A DNA stretch of 64,000 nt from Odontesthes bonariensis (lineage: Eukaryota; Chordata; Actinopteri; Atheriniformes; Atherinopsidae): positions 722,116 through 786,115 of the forward strand of contig NC_134523.1 in the NCBI RefSeq assembly GCF_027942865.1. The letters are read 5' to 3'. The notes below the pieces were generated by a model that saw only the letters and a program-made list of their open reading frames with translations, was not told the origin of the DNA and did no database searches. The position numbers were made by a program, and so were the translations under genes. The number at the start of each line of letters is the position of its first letter. The first letter of the stretch is position 1. Positions 1-46,400 of this stretch are shown piece by piece.

Positions 1-535
1 GCGGCGCCGAGCACAACGAACCGGATGGACCGATGTGAGACCAGGCTCAGTGAGGAGGTGCGTTTGTACAGCAGCTGTACGAAACTGCAGTGAAACAGCA
101 CAGGGAGCACGTAAACTCCCCAAACTGATGCACAGAGATGGGCAGAACTTTGGGGAAAGAGGGAGAGTTCTGTAAGAATGTGTGGAAGCAGCTACGGGAC
201 AGATACGTGAAGGCAAAGAAGAGGGCAGAGACTCTGTTGATGCCGGGGGCTTCAAACCTTCACCTCTTTTAACTGAATTAAAAAATTAAAATGATCCGAA
301 AACTGCAGCAGTATCATTAATTACAGTATTCTTGCTCTTGACAGCGGCATTGTTTTCTTCTCCACTTTCGTGGTTGTAGAGTAGAGGTAACCTTCACGCA
401 GCAGCGCCACCTCTGTGACGGAGAAAATTGCAACTACTGGCGCGCAACGACTTGCGCCACTATATAGGGTCCTATGGCGGGCACAAACTCGTGACGTCAT
501 CAACACCGCTCGCGCGAGCAGACGCAGCAACCATG
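1..535 (+). mobile_element. Harbinger-like transposon fragment with MADF-type coding remnant (copy 1)
   Basis: Bases 1-535 match, in inverted orientation, the block at about 7975-8490: the same MADF-like coding remnant, A+T-rich junction and CpG-rich promoter-like stretch with a TGACGTCA core. The conceptual peptide reads like a MADF DNA-binding domain (LYETA, then a W/F-rich helix, then LRDRYVKAK), as found in the accessory Myb/MADF protein of PIF/Harbinger transposons. In this copy the frame is broken, for example by an in-frame TGA near 126-128. The element probably continues left of the window. The superfamily is inferred from the domain; no terminal repeats were identified. Confidence 0.5.
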
Positions 536-540
536 CTAGA

Positions 541-666
541 GCCTTTAAAGGGACAGTTCGCCTCTTTAAAGGGACAGTTCGCCTCTTTAAAGGGACAGTT
601 CGCCTCTTTAAAGGGACAGTTCGCCTCCTTAAAGGGACAGTTCGCCTCTTTAAAGGGACAGTTCGC
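541..666. repeat. 21-bp tandem array, six units
   Basis: Six near-perfect copies of a 21-bp unit beginning TTAAAGGGACAGTTCGCCTC, with one substitution in unit five. The unit resembles the outer tip of the fold-back element at 52293 (TTAAAGGGGAAGTTCGCC). It sits at the inner end of the Harbinger-like fragment. Because 21 is divisible by three, several frames stay open, but no protein is implied. Confidence 0.9.
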
Positions 667-902
667 CTCTTTTGACATGAAGCTGTGTAACATCCCATAT
701 CAGCAGCATCATTTCTGAACATCTTCTTACCCCCTGCTGCGTCCTGTGAGCAGAGTTCCAGCCTCGTTTTGGTGCTGATGAAGGTAGTCCGGCTAGTTGG
801 CTGGGGTTTAAAAAATAAAGCGTTTTGCTTCTCAGAACAATATGCGTTCAACAGAGTAATACATTTGCATCACAAAATGGTTCTCCAGGAAAAAGTCAGA
901 GC

Positions 903-2574
903 TTTCCTTTCCTTTCCTTTCATTTTGTTTTCTTTCCTTTCCTTTCCTATCCTTTTGTTTCCTTTCCTTTCGTTTCGTTTCGTTTCCTTCTCTTTCCTTT
1001 CCTTCCCTTTCCTTTCCTTCTCTCTCCTTTCACTTCCTTTCCTTTCCTTTCCTTTCCTTTCCTTTCCTATCCTTTTGTTTCCTTTCCTTTCGTTTCCTTT
1101 CCTTCCCTTCCCTTTCCTTTCGTTTCGTTTCGTTTCCTTTCCTTTCCTTTCCTTTCCTTTCCTTTCCTTTCCTTTCCTTTCCTTCCCTTTCCTTTCGTTT
1201 CGTTTCGTTTCGTTTCGTTTTGTTTCGTTTCCTTTCCTTTCCTATCCTTTTGTTTCCTTTCCTTTCGTTTCCTTTCCTTTCCTTTCCTTTCCTTCCCTTC
1301 CCTTTCCTTTCCTTTCCTTTCCTTTCCTTTCCTTTCCTTTCCTTTCCTATCCTTTCCTTTCCTTCCCTTTCCTTTCTTTTCCTTCTCTTTCCTTTCCTTT
1401 CCTTTCCTTTCCTTTCCTTTCCTATCCTTTCTTTTCCTTCTCTTTCCTATCCTTTCCTTTCCTTCCCTTTCCTTTCTTTTCCTTCTCTTTCCTTTCCTTT
1501 CCTTTCCTATCCTTTCTTTTCCTTCTCTTTCCTATCCTTTCCTTTCCTTCCCTTTCCTTTCTTTTCCTTCTCTTTCCTTTCCTTTCCTTTCCTTTCCTTT
1601 CCTTTCCTTTCCTTTCCTATCCTTTCCTTTCCTATCCTTTCCTTTCCTTTCTTTTCCTTCTCTTTCCTTTCCTTTCCTTTCCTTTCCTTTCCTTTCCTAT
1701 CCTTTCCTTTCCTTTCCTTTCCTTTCCTTTCCTATCCTTTCCTTTCCTTCCCTTTCGTTTCCTTTCCTTTCCTTTCCTTTCCTTTCCCTCTCCTTTCCTT
1801 TCCTTTCCTTTCCTTTCCTTTCCTTTCCTTTCCTTTCCTTTCCCTCTCCTTTCCTTTCCTTTCCTTTCGTTTCCTTTCCTTTCCTTTCCTTTCCTTTCCC
1901 TCTCCTTTCCTTTCCTTTCCTTTCCTTTCCTTCTCTTTCCTAGCCTTTCCTTTTCTTTCCTTTCCTTTCTTTCTTTCCTTCCCTTTCCTTTCCTTTCCTT
2001 TCCTTTCCTTTCCTTCTCTTTCCTTTCCTTTCCTTTCCTTTCCTTTCCTATCCTTTCCTTTCCTTTCCTTCCCTTTCCTTTCGTTTCTTTCCTTTCCTTT
2101 CCTTTCCTTTCCCTCTCCTTTCCTTTCCTTTCCTTTCCTTTCCTTTCCTTCTCTTTCCTTTCCTTTCCTTTCCTTTCCTTTCCTTTCCTTTCCTTTCCTT
2201 TCCTTTCCTTTCCTTCTCTTTCCTTTCCTTTTCTTTCCTTTCCTTCCTTTCCTATCCTTTCCTTTCCTTTCCTTTCCTTTCCTTTCCTTTCTTTTCCTAT
2301 CCTATCCTTTCCTTGTCTTTCCTTTCCTTTCCTTTCCTTGTCTTTCCTTTCCTTTCCTTTCCTTTCCTTTCCCTCTCCTTTCCTTTCCTTTCCTTTCCTT
2401 CTCTTTCCTTTCCTTTCCTTTCCTTTCCTTGTCTTTCCTTTCCTTTCCTTTCCTTTCCTTTCCTTTCCCTCTCCTTTCCTTTCCTTTCCTTTCCTTTCCT
2501 TCTCTTTCCTTTCCTTTCCTATCCTTTCCTTTCCTTTCCTTTCCCTCTCCTTTCCTTTCCTTTCCTTTCCTTTC
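903..2574. repeat. (TTTCC)n pentanucleotide satellite
   Basis: About 1.7 kb of almost pure pyrimidine on this strand, built from TTTCC units with interspersed TTCGT, CTATC and CCCTC variants. It runs directly into the assembly gap, so its true length is unknown. Long homopurine/homopyrimidine tracts can form triplexes and are hard to assemble. The open frames across it are a composition artefact. Confidence 0.95.
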
Positions 2575-3074
2575 NNNNNNNNNNNNNNNNNNNNNNNNNN
2601 NNNNNNNNNNNNNNNNNNNNNNNNNNNNNNNNNNNNNNNNNNNNNNNNNNNNNNNNNNNNNNNNNNNNNNNNNNNNNNNNNNNNNNNNNNNNNNNNNNNN
2701 NNNNNNNNNNNNNNNNNNNNNNNNNNNNNNNNNNNNNNNNNNNNNNNNNNNNNNNNNNNNNNNNNNNNNNNNNNNNNNNNNNNNNNNNNNNNNNNNNNNN
2801 NNNNNNNNNNNNNNNNNNNNNNNNNNNNNNNNNNNNNNNNNNNNNNNNNNNNNNNNNNNNNNNNNNNNNNNNNNNNNNNNNNNNNNNNNNNNNNNNNNNN
2901 NNNNNNNNNNNNNNNNNNNNNNNNNNNNNNNNNNNNNNNNNNNNNNNNNNNNNNNNNNNNNNNNNNNNNNNNNNNNNNNNNNNNNNNNNNNNNNNNNNNN
3001 NNNNNNNNNNNNNNNNNNNNNNNNNNNNNNNNNNNNNNNNNNNNNNNNNNNNNNNNNNNNNNNNNNNNNNNNNN
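2575..3074. other. Assembly gap (500 N)
   Basis: Exactly 500 N bases, which suggests an arbitrary-size gap. It starts inside the pyrimidine satellite, so the missing sequence probably includes more of that repeat. Confidence 0.98.
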
Positions 3075-3184
3075 TGTGAAAAGCCAAGTAGAACACACCG
3101 CCCGATAACCGGCGTTAAGACTGCCGTCGTCTCGCTGCCGTCGTCTCGCTGCCGCCACGCCACGCTCTAGTCTGAAATCGGCCT

Positions 3185-3265
3185 AAGTCGAAATTATGAG
3201 ATACTATCTCATAATTATGAGATACTAATGTATCTCGAATTTCGAGATACATTTCTAAATGTATT
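3185..3265. repeat. Short A+T-rich palindromic cluster
   Basis: Overlapping palindromes built on ATTATGAGATA and TATCTCATAAT, followed by GTATCTCGAATTTCGAGATAC. This could be the core of a small inverted-repeat transposon remnant. It lies about 350 bases upstream of the ago4 start codon. Confidence 0.55.
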
Positions 3266-3359
3266 TTTATTAAGTGGCGGAAACGGGCTTCCATAAAGTT
3301 ATCACCAAACAGAATAAATAAAAAAAAGCTTAATTTCTCTGTGACCTGTGGCTGTTTTG

Positions 3360-3615
3360 ATCAGGAAGTGGGTTACAGCAAATTACGCATGCGCACAGCG
3401 AGCTCCGCTTGCTGTAAGTGGCGCATGCGCACATACAAATCCCTAGAAGCAGCAGCAGCGGCAGCTCGGCTCAGTCCAGGCGGCAGCCATCCACGCAGCT
3501 ATCTTTATTCCGTTTTCTTAAATTAGCCCCTTTAAGCTTCGCGATACCGCCCCCAATTTCAGCGTCGGTACGGAGCCGCCAGGCCGGGACAGAGACGGAG
3601 AGAGAGGCCTCGGCC
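3360..3615 (+). promoter_or_regulatory. ago4: ago4 promoter and 5' UTR region with two NRF-1-like sites
   Basis: Two palindromic NRF-1-type motifs are present: CGCATGCGCA at 3386-3395 and GCGCATGCGCAC at 3421-3432. An ETS-like AGGAAGTG lies at 3363-3370. No TATA box is apparent. CpG-rich sequence begins here and continues to about 4400, across exon 1 and the start of intron 1. This is the usual form of a TATA-less housekeeping promoter. The transcription start is not visible in the sequence. Confidence 0.6.
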
Positions 3616-38963
<35,348 letters not shown>

Positions 38964-39077
38964 AGAAGCGCCCGTCCACCCGTGGACTACCTCTGTCCTC
39001 TGTCCTCCTCTCTGTCCCTGCGGTCTCTCCTCTCCATCCTCACTCTGCTCTCTGACTCGGCACCAAAGCGGCTCTCA

Positions 39078-39242
39078 GAGGGGGGGCTTCTCCTCGGCGG
39101 GGGCGGCTTCTCCTCGGGGGGGGGGCTTCTCCTTGGCGGGGGGGCTTCTCCTCGGGGGGGGGCTTCTCCTCGGGGGGGGGGGCTTCTCCTCGGCGGGGGC
39201 GGCTTCTCCTCGGGGGGGGGGCTTCTCCTTGGCGGGGGGCTT
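39078..39242 (+). repeat. G-rich tandem repeat in ago4 3' UTR
   Basis: About nine units of GGCTTCTCCTCGGNGGGGG type, each with a run of five to nine G. In RNA these could form G-quadruplexes. It starts about 115 bases after the ago4 stop codon. Confidence 0.88.
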
Positions 39243-39955
39243 CCACCCAGCGTTCCCGGTCCGGCCGCCTTTTCAACCAGCAATCCAGCGCCGCCAGCTC
39301 CTCCGCGGAGCTCCGGCGCGAAAACGAAAAAACAAAAACAAACCACACACACACACACACACACAGAAGTTGAGCCATTGTTTTGATTTGTTTTTGTTTT
39401 TTCTCTTTGAATGTCTGCACTCACGTGTTTGTAAGATTCCCGGGGCGGGGCGCCCGGGGCGAGCGGCGCCCGCTCCGCGCTCCCCCAGCGACGCAGGACT
39501 CTTATCTACTTTACCTCAAAGCCCCTCGGGGGGCAAATCTGTCACAAGGTCTGGGGTTCGTGGGCGGCGGGAGGGAACTCTCCACGAGCAGAGATGGCGG
39601 GGACTCAACCTTTTCAGAACATATATTACATATATATAAATATATATATATATATACATATATATATTTTTTCCTTTTTATGAGCGTGTTTGAACTTTTT
39701 CTCCTTTTTCGGTCTTTTACAAGCGAGGTGACCTGGGTGTCCACGCCCATTGCTACTTTCCTCCCGCCTCGCCTGAGGCGTGCGTGTGTGCGTGCGTGCA
39801 TCTGTATATACGTGTACTGCTGTATGAGTGTGTGTGCATGTGTTTGATGGCAGGCCACTGAACTGTAAAGGGAAACCAAGGAGAGAACTGCTGTAGATGC
39901 CTCAGATGGGTTGTTTTTATACAGGACAGAAAGCTTATATTTACACGTATGGATC

Positions 39956-40104
39956 GACCCGGCTCCGCCCGCCGCCTCAGATCCGTCTGAAGCGGCGGGC
40001 GGAGCCGGGTCGGCGTGCAGCAGTGGCGGCCCCCCGGTCGGGCTTTTAAAAGCGGGATCTTTGTTCTTCCTCTGGCCCGGCCCGGATCCGGCCACTGCTG
40101 CACG
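39956..40104 (+). promoter_or_regulatory. Two adjacent strong hairpins in ago4 3' UTR
   Basis: First stem: 20-bp perfect arms at 39956-39975 and 39992-40011 (G+C-rich, key motif CCGGCTCCGCCCGCC), with a 16-nt loop. Second stem: 14-bp perfect arms CGTGCAGCAGTGGC (40014-40027) and its complement (40091-40104), with a 63-nt loop. Both are directly visible. A role in mRNA regulation is inference. Confidence 0.8.
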
Positions 40105-40804
40105 TCTCTGGACTTTTATTTACCTTCGGGGCCTCCGGCCGACTCATTGCACTGACCCGGGACGCTAGGCAAGCAACGGAGGGCACTGTCGATCTCTCGT
40201 AAAACCTTTATGCATTTATACATACAACAAAAAGCAGATTTGTAAAAGTTTAATATAAGATGTTTTGTGGTTATCTTAAAAAAAAAGCTGTTGTTTAGAT
40301 TTACTAGTTTATCATTGATGTTGTTGTTGTTATCGTTGTTGTCGATTGTTACTATTGTGATGACATTTTAAAGGCTGGCAGCAGAGCCACTTCTATAGTT
40401 AGTGCGACTTCAGGAATAGACGTCAGTTGTGGCGCTGCGGCGCGTCGTGTAGCACGGTGGCGAGGAGGCGGCGGCGGCGTGAAGCCGCCTCCCACCGGAC
40501 GGATGGAGACAATCAGGACTGAGTTGATGGTTTGTTAAAATGAGTTGTTGGATTTTTAGACTTTTTAAAGCTGTTTTTCTTACCGTGCGTATTTGAAGTA
40601 AAACCCATCCATTCGTTGGTATTTTAAGGCCCTTTTTTTTAACACTGGATCAAACAAACGAGCACTGCCTGGTCGGACACTGGGCGCAGCGGCGGTGGCG
40701 CCCCCTGGTGGTTGGGATCCGATGCTGCAGGACGTGGGAGGGGAAAAAACGGTCGCCGCGCACGCCTCGTCAGGGGGGGCCGCTCGGTTTAAAAACCCTT
40801 TTGT

Positions 40805-40810
40805 AATAAA
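40805..40810 (+). terminator. Polyadenylation signal (proximal)
   Basis: Canonical AATAAA about 1.84 kb after the ago4 stop codon. Confidence 0.45.
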
Positions 40811-41887
40811 CCACCCGTAAAGCAGCAGGTTTACTATGAATGAGTTTGAGCGCCTTCCTGCCGAGCGCGTGCGCGCTGGCGGGGAAACGGGACGAGGGGG
40901 GCGGGTCGGACGCCTGTGACATCACAAAGCAATATGAACCCAGCTCCAGACTGCAGACACACAAAGCTAACCCTGTCCTCATCGTGGTCGTCTGTCTCCT
41001 GATGTGACTGTTTTTTTTTTTAACGTTTTTATCTTTCGGTTCCGGTTCTTTTTGCTCGTATCAATCAGTGGGAATGTGCATTTTGTGGAATAGTTGTAGT
41101 TTTTTTTAGACTATTTCCTTTTCAAGTAACTGATGTAGATTTTTGCTCGCCTGCATGCCAGAGTATCGTCCTTTTAAAGATAAAATTTAACAAAAAAAAT
41201 GAACTTTTCGAATCATATTTATTATGAGACAGAAAGATATGAAACCTTTTTGGGGGTAAATGTTTCTCAGTTGGTTAGTGGGGCTGTTTTTAGTGTAGCT
41301 CTGTATGTGTCCCGTGTTTTTAAAGGCTCCAGCGGGAATCATTTTGGGGGGGTTTCTGATGGGGGGGGCGGGGGTGCGGCTCTTTGCGTCGTGTTCAAAT
41401 CCAAAACGAGGTACTTTGTTTAAACGTGGACCCGTTAAAGAGCCCGCCCCCCCCCTCCTCTGATGCCGGGCCGCCTCCCGTTTCCATGGCAACTCCGACC
41501 CCTCACAAACGCACTTCCTCTGTGTGGCGGGGGCCCGGCGGGGCCCGGCAGCGGAGCAGGAATTACCTCTTTTTAATCTTTTTAGAGCTCCCTGGTGGGT
41601 GGTAACAGAGAGCGTTTCATTAATTTTTAAACTTTGATATCTTGTTATATCTGGACTTTGTAACTTTGTGCTTCTCACTTTGTTTTCCTCTTCGGTTCGT
41701 GTCGGGGGGGCGTTGCAGATGTTTTTATCGTTTCTGGCTCCGGGTGAAGGTCTCTGCCGTCTTCTGATTGGCTGTGAGGGGGCGGGGCACGCGGTGGCTC
41801 CGCCCCCAGAGGGCCGCTCACTCGCTGTTATTATGTGACATGTTTTTTTTTTTTAGCCTGCAGGGAAATCTTGTTAATGTGCAAAGT

Positions 41888-41893
41888 AATAAA
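41888..41893 (+). terminator. Polyadenylation signal (distal)
   Basis: Canonical AATAAA with T/G-rich sequence shortly after (GATGTGTCGTCATTATTTCTG), about 2.9 kb past the ago4 stop codon. Confidence 0.5.
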
Positions 41894-42239
41894 TCGGTAT
41901 TTTATGGCCATAAAGCAGATGTGTCGTCATTATTTCTGTTTTTATTGATCTGCCCCCCCCAACAGGTTAAAGGTTAAACTGCTTCCCTCTGTGGGTCTGA
42001 AACTCCAGATGTTCCATAAATCTTCTCCAGAAACATCTGCAGATGCTTCATCTGATGGATCTGATCATCTCTCACAGATCAGAGATAATATAAATATTAC
42101 TTTATGATCATGGTGATCAGTTATCAGAGGCAGCAACGGCAGCTTTAATTCTGAGTTAAAGTGAGTTAACTCGCTAATTATTTAACGTCAATAAATATTT
42201 TATCGCGCATTAACGCAGGTTTTATTATTTATTTTATTA

Positions 42240-42730
42240 TTGTAAAAGTCTGTTGCTCTCAGGCTTTTATTATTGTAAAAGTGCTGCTCACAGGCTTTTA
42301 TTTTGTAAAAGTCTGTTGCTCACAGGCTTTTATTCTGTAAAAGTGCTGCTCACAGGCTTTTATTTTGTAAAAGTGCTGCTCACAGGCTTTTATTTTGTAA
42401 AAGTCTGTTGCTCACAGGCTTTTATTCTGTAAAAGTCTGTTGCTCACAGGCTTTTATTCTGTAAAAGTCTGTTGCTCACAGGCTTTTATTTTGTAAAAGT
42501 CTGTTGCTCACAGGCTTTTATTTTGTAAAAGTCTGCTGCTCACAGGCTTTTATTCTGTAAAAGTCTGTTGCTCACAGGCTTTTATTTTGTAAAAGTCTGT
42601 TGCTCACAGGCTTTTATTTTGTAAAAGTCTGTTGCTCACAGGCTTTTATTTTGTAAAAGTCTGTTGCTCACAGGCTTTTATTTTGTAAAAGTCTGTTGCT
42701 CACAGGCTTTTATTTTGTAAAAGTCTGCTG
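42240..42730. repeat. 32-bp minisatellite inside hAT copy B
   Basis: About 15 units of the same CACAGGCTTTTATTTTGTAA repeat as copy A. Some units are shortened (AAAGTGCTGCTCAC, missing CT). Confidence 0.94.
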
Positions 42731-42779
42731 CTGTCTGCTGTGGAACAGGAAAAGAAAGTAATCGGCGGATCCACCAAAC

Positions 42780-43085
42780 ATGGAGAAGGGTACGGAACTT
42801 TTACTCGGCCATTTTCATGTTAAAGTTCTTCCAGACGGCGGAGTCGACAGAACCAAAGTCATCTGTAAACTCTGCCAAGTTGAATTGTCTTCTCAGCGTA
42901 GTAGTTCCAGTCTAAAATATCACTTAAAGGCAAAACACACAACTGATAGCAGCAAGTCATTCAAGGAAACAGACAGTGGAGCGAGGCTTCTACATAAAAA
43001 CTACAGAAAGATGCTGATGTTAAAAGTGTGTTTGCACAACAAATGTTATGGCACTTTCATTCATATGGCAGCACATTTAAAATAA
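42780..43085 (+). CDS. BED-type zinc-finger ORF of hAT element (101 aa, copy B)
   Basis: Same 101-residue frame as at 21540-21845, with C29-x2-C32 and H48-x4-H53. It differs by very few residues (L31 for H31, S44 for C44). It lies between the 32-bp array and the right inverted repeat of the element, and lacks a catalytic domain. The closeness of the two copies, 21 kb apart, suggests recent movement or gene conversion. Expression is unknown. Confidence 0.7.
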   Translation: MEKGTELLLGHFHVKVLPDGGVDRTKVICKLCQVELSSQRSSSSLKYHLKAKHTTDSSKSFKETDSGARLLHKNYRKMLMLKVCLHNKCYGTFIHMAAHLK

Positions 43086-43417
43086 AGCTAAATGCTAAAA
43101 GCTATACGCTACTTTTGGATTCATTTTTGGATTCTGCGTACAAATGAGATTAATCGTGATTAATCAGGGAAATCATGTGATTAATTAGATTAAACATTTT
43201 AATCGTTGCCCAGCCCTAATACTTTTATTTAAATCTTCATCACAGGCATAAAAATGATTAAAAGGTTAACATGACAGCACACACCTGCATATAAATTTTT
43301 TATGTGCTTTTGGTTCTGTTTGGAGCTGAGAGTCTCCAGCATCCAAAGCATCGATCAGCCGAACACAGATCAGATTTTTCTGCAGGAGAACTGATGGAAG
43401 AAGATCGAGTTATCCCT

Positions 43418-46400
43418 CCTGTTGTCCTGTTTAACCCCCCTGTTGTCCTGTTTAACCCTCCTGTTGTCCTGTTTAACCCTCCTGTTGTCCTGTTTAACCC
43501 CCCTGTTGTCCTGTTGTCCTGTTTAACCCCCCTGTTGTCCTGTTTAACCCCCCTGTTGTCCTGTTTAACCCCCCTGTTGTCCTGTTTAACCCCCCTGTTG
43601 TCCTGTTTAACCCTCCTGTTTAACCCTCCTGTTGTCCTGTTTAACCCTCCTGTTGTCCTGTTTAACCCCCCTGTTGTCCTGTTGTCCTGTTTAACCCTCC
43701 TGTTGTCCTGTTTAACCCCCCTGTTGTCCTGTTTAACCCTCCTGTTGTCCTGTTGTCCTGTTTAACCCTCCTGTTGTCCTGTTTAACCCTCCTGTTGTCC
43801 TGTTTAACCCCCCTGTTGTCCTGTTTAACCCTCCTGTTGTCCTGTTTAACCCTCCTGTTGTCCTGTTGTCCTGTTTAACCCCCCTGTTGTCCTGTTTAAC
43901 CCCCCTGTTGTCCTGTTTAACCCCCCTGTTGTCCTGTTTAACCCTCCTGTTGTCCTGTTTAACCCTCCTGTTGTCCTGTTGTCCTGTTTAACCCCCCTGT
44001 TGTCCTGTTTAACCCCCCTGTTGTCCTGTTTAACCCTCCTGTTGTCCTGTTTAACCCTCCTGTTGTCCTGTTTAACCCCCCTGTTGTCCTGTTGTCCTGT
44101 TTAACCCCCCTGTTGTCCTGTTTAACCCCCCTGTTGTCCTGTTTAACCCCCCTGTTGTCCTGTTTAACCCTCCTGTTGTCCTGTTTAACCCCCCTGTTGT
44201 CCTGTTGTCCTGTTTAACCCCCCTGTTGTCCTGTTTAACCCCCCTGTTGTCCTGTTTAACCCTCCTGTTGTCCTGTTGTCCTGTTTAACCCCCCTGTTGT
44301 CCTGTTTAACCCTCCTGTTGTCCTGTTTAACCCTCCTGTTGTCCTGTTGTCCTGTTTAACCCCCCTGTTGTCCTGTTTAACCCCCCTGTTGTCCTGTTTA
44401 ACCCCCCTGTTGTCCTGTTTAACCCTCCTGTTGTCCTGTTTAACCCTCCTGTTGTCCTGTTGTCCTGTTTAACCCCCCTGTTGTCCTGTTTAACCCCCCT
44501 GTTGTCCTGTTTAACCCTCCTGTTGTCCTGTTTAACCCTCCTGTTGTCCTGTTTAACCCCCCTGTTGTCCTGTTGTCCTGTTTAACCCCCCTGTTGTCCT
44601 GTTTAACCCCCCTGTTGTCCTGTTTAACCCTCCTGTTGTCCTGTTGTCCTGTTTAACCCCCCTGTTGTCCTGTTTAACCCCCCTGTTGTCCTATTTAACC
44701 CTCCTGTTGTCCTGTTTAACCCCCCTGTTGTCCTATTTAACCCTCCTGTTGTCCTGTTTAACCCCCCTGTTGTCCTGTTTAACCCTCCTGTTGTCCTGTT
44801 TAACCCTCCTGTTGTCCTGTTTAACCCCCCTGTTGTCCTGTTTAACCCCCCTGTTGTCCTGTTGTCCTGTTTAACCCTCCTGTTGTCCTGTTTAACCCTC
44901 CTGTTGTCCTGTTTAACCCCCCTGTTGTCCTGTTTAACCCCCCTGTTGTCCTGTTGTCCTGTTTAACCCCCCTGTTGTCCTGTTTAACCCCCCTGTTGTC
45001 CTATTTAACCCTCCTGTTGTCCTGTTTAACCCCCCTGTTGTCCTGTTTAACCCCCCTGTTGTCCTGTTTAACCCCCCTGTTGTCCTGTTGTCCTGTTTAA
45101 CCCCCCTGTTGTCCTGTTTAACCCTCCTGTTGTCCTGTTTAACCCCCCTGTTGTCCTGTTTAACCCCCCTGTTGTCCTATTTAACCCTCCTGTTGTCCTG
45201 TTTAACCCCCCTGTTGTCCTGTTTAACCCTCCTGTTGTCCTGTTTAACCCCCCTGTTGTCCTGTTTAACCCCCCTGTTGTCCTGTTTAACCCTCCTGTTG
45301 TCCTGTTTAACCCTCCTGTTGTCCTGTTTAACCTCCCTGTAGTCCTGTTTAACCCCCCTGTTGTCCTGTTTAACCCTCCTGTTGTCCTGTTTAACCCTCC
45401 TGTTGTCCTGTTTAACCCTCCTGTTGTCCTGTTTAACCCTCCTGTTGTCCTATTTAACCCCCCTGTTGTCCTGTTTAACCCCCCTGTTGTCCTATTTAAC
45501 CCTCCTGTTGTCCTGTTTAACCCTCCTGTTGTCCTGTTTAACCCCCCTGTTGTCCTGTTTAACCCTCCTGTTGTCCTGTTTAACCCCCCTGTTGTCCTGT
45601 TTAACCCCCCTGTTGTCCTGTTTAACCCTCCTGTTGTCCTGTTTAACCCTCCTGTTGTCCTGTTTAACCCCCCTGTTGTCCTGTTTAACCCCCCTGTTGT
45701 CCTGTTTAACCCTCCTGTTGTCCTGTTTAACCCCCCTGTTGTCCTGTTTAACCCCCCTGTTGTCCTGTTTAACTCTCCTGTTGTCCTGTTTAACCCCCCT
45801 GTTGTCCTGTTTAACCCCCCTGTTGTCCTGTTTAACCCTCCTGTTGTCCTGTTTAACCCCCCTGTTGTCCTGTTTAACCCCCCTGTTGTCCTGTTTAACC
45901 CTCCTGTTGTCCTGTTTAACCCTCCTGTTGTCCTATTTAACCCCCCTGTTGTCCTGTTTAACCCCCCTGTTGTCCTGTTTAACCCCCCTGTTGTCCTGTT
46001 TAACCCCCCTGTTGTCCTGTTTAACCCCCTGTTGTCCTGTTTAACCCTCCTGTTGTCCTGTTTAACCCCCCTGTTGTCTTGTTTAACCCTCCTGTTGTCT
46101 TGTTTAACCCTCCTGTTGTCCTGTTTAACCCTCCTGTTGTCTTGTTTAACCCCCCTGTTGTCCTGTTTAACCCTCCTGTTGTCCTGTTTAACCCCCCTGT
46201 TGTCTTGTTTAACCCCCCTGTTGTCCTGTTTAACCCTCCTGTTGTCTTGTTTAACCCCCCTGTTGTCCTGTTTAACCCTCCTGTTGTCCTGTTTAACCCT
46301 CCTGTTGTCTTGTTTAACCCCCCTGTTGTCCTGTTTAACCCTCCTGTTGTCCTGTTTAACCCTCCTGTTGTCTTGTTTAACCCTCCTGTTGTCCTGTTTA

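Larger units (their letters stand above)
38964..41893 (+). other. ago4: ago4 3' UTR (long)
   Basis: No splice signal is needed after the stop, and the sequence stays transcript-like to about 41900. AATAAA signals occur at 40805-40810 and 41888-41893, so short and long forms are possible. It contains a G-rich tandem repeat, an (AC)n run (39345-39364), two hairpins (39956-40104) and an A+T-rich block at 40200-40340 (for example ATGCATTTATACATACAAC). The UTR extent is inferred. Confidence 0.55.
42150..43217 (+). mobile_element. hAT element with internal minisatellite and BED-finger ORF (copy B)
   Basis: Nearly identical to copy A (20224-21977) from the array through the right end TGCCCAGCCCT (43207-43217). 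The left end is diverged or truncated (GAGTTAAAGTGAGTTAACTC). The 32-bp array is shorter, and the nested repeat of copy A is missing. It is intergenic, downstream of ago4. Confidence 0.82.

Noticed and set aside
769..3170. Very long Phe/Ser/Leu/Pro and Lys/Gly/Glu open frames
   Set aside because: They are pure translations of the (TTTCC)n satellite and continue through the N gap. No start context, domain or splice signal supports a gene.
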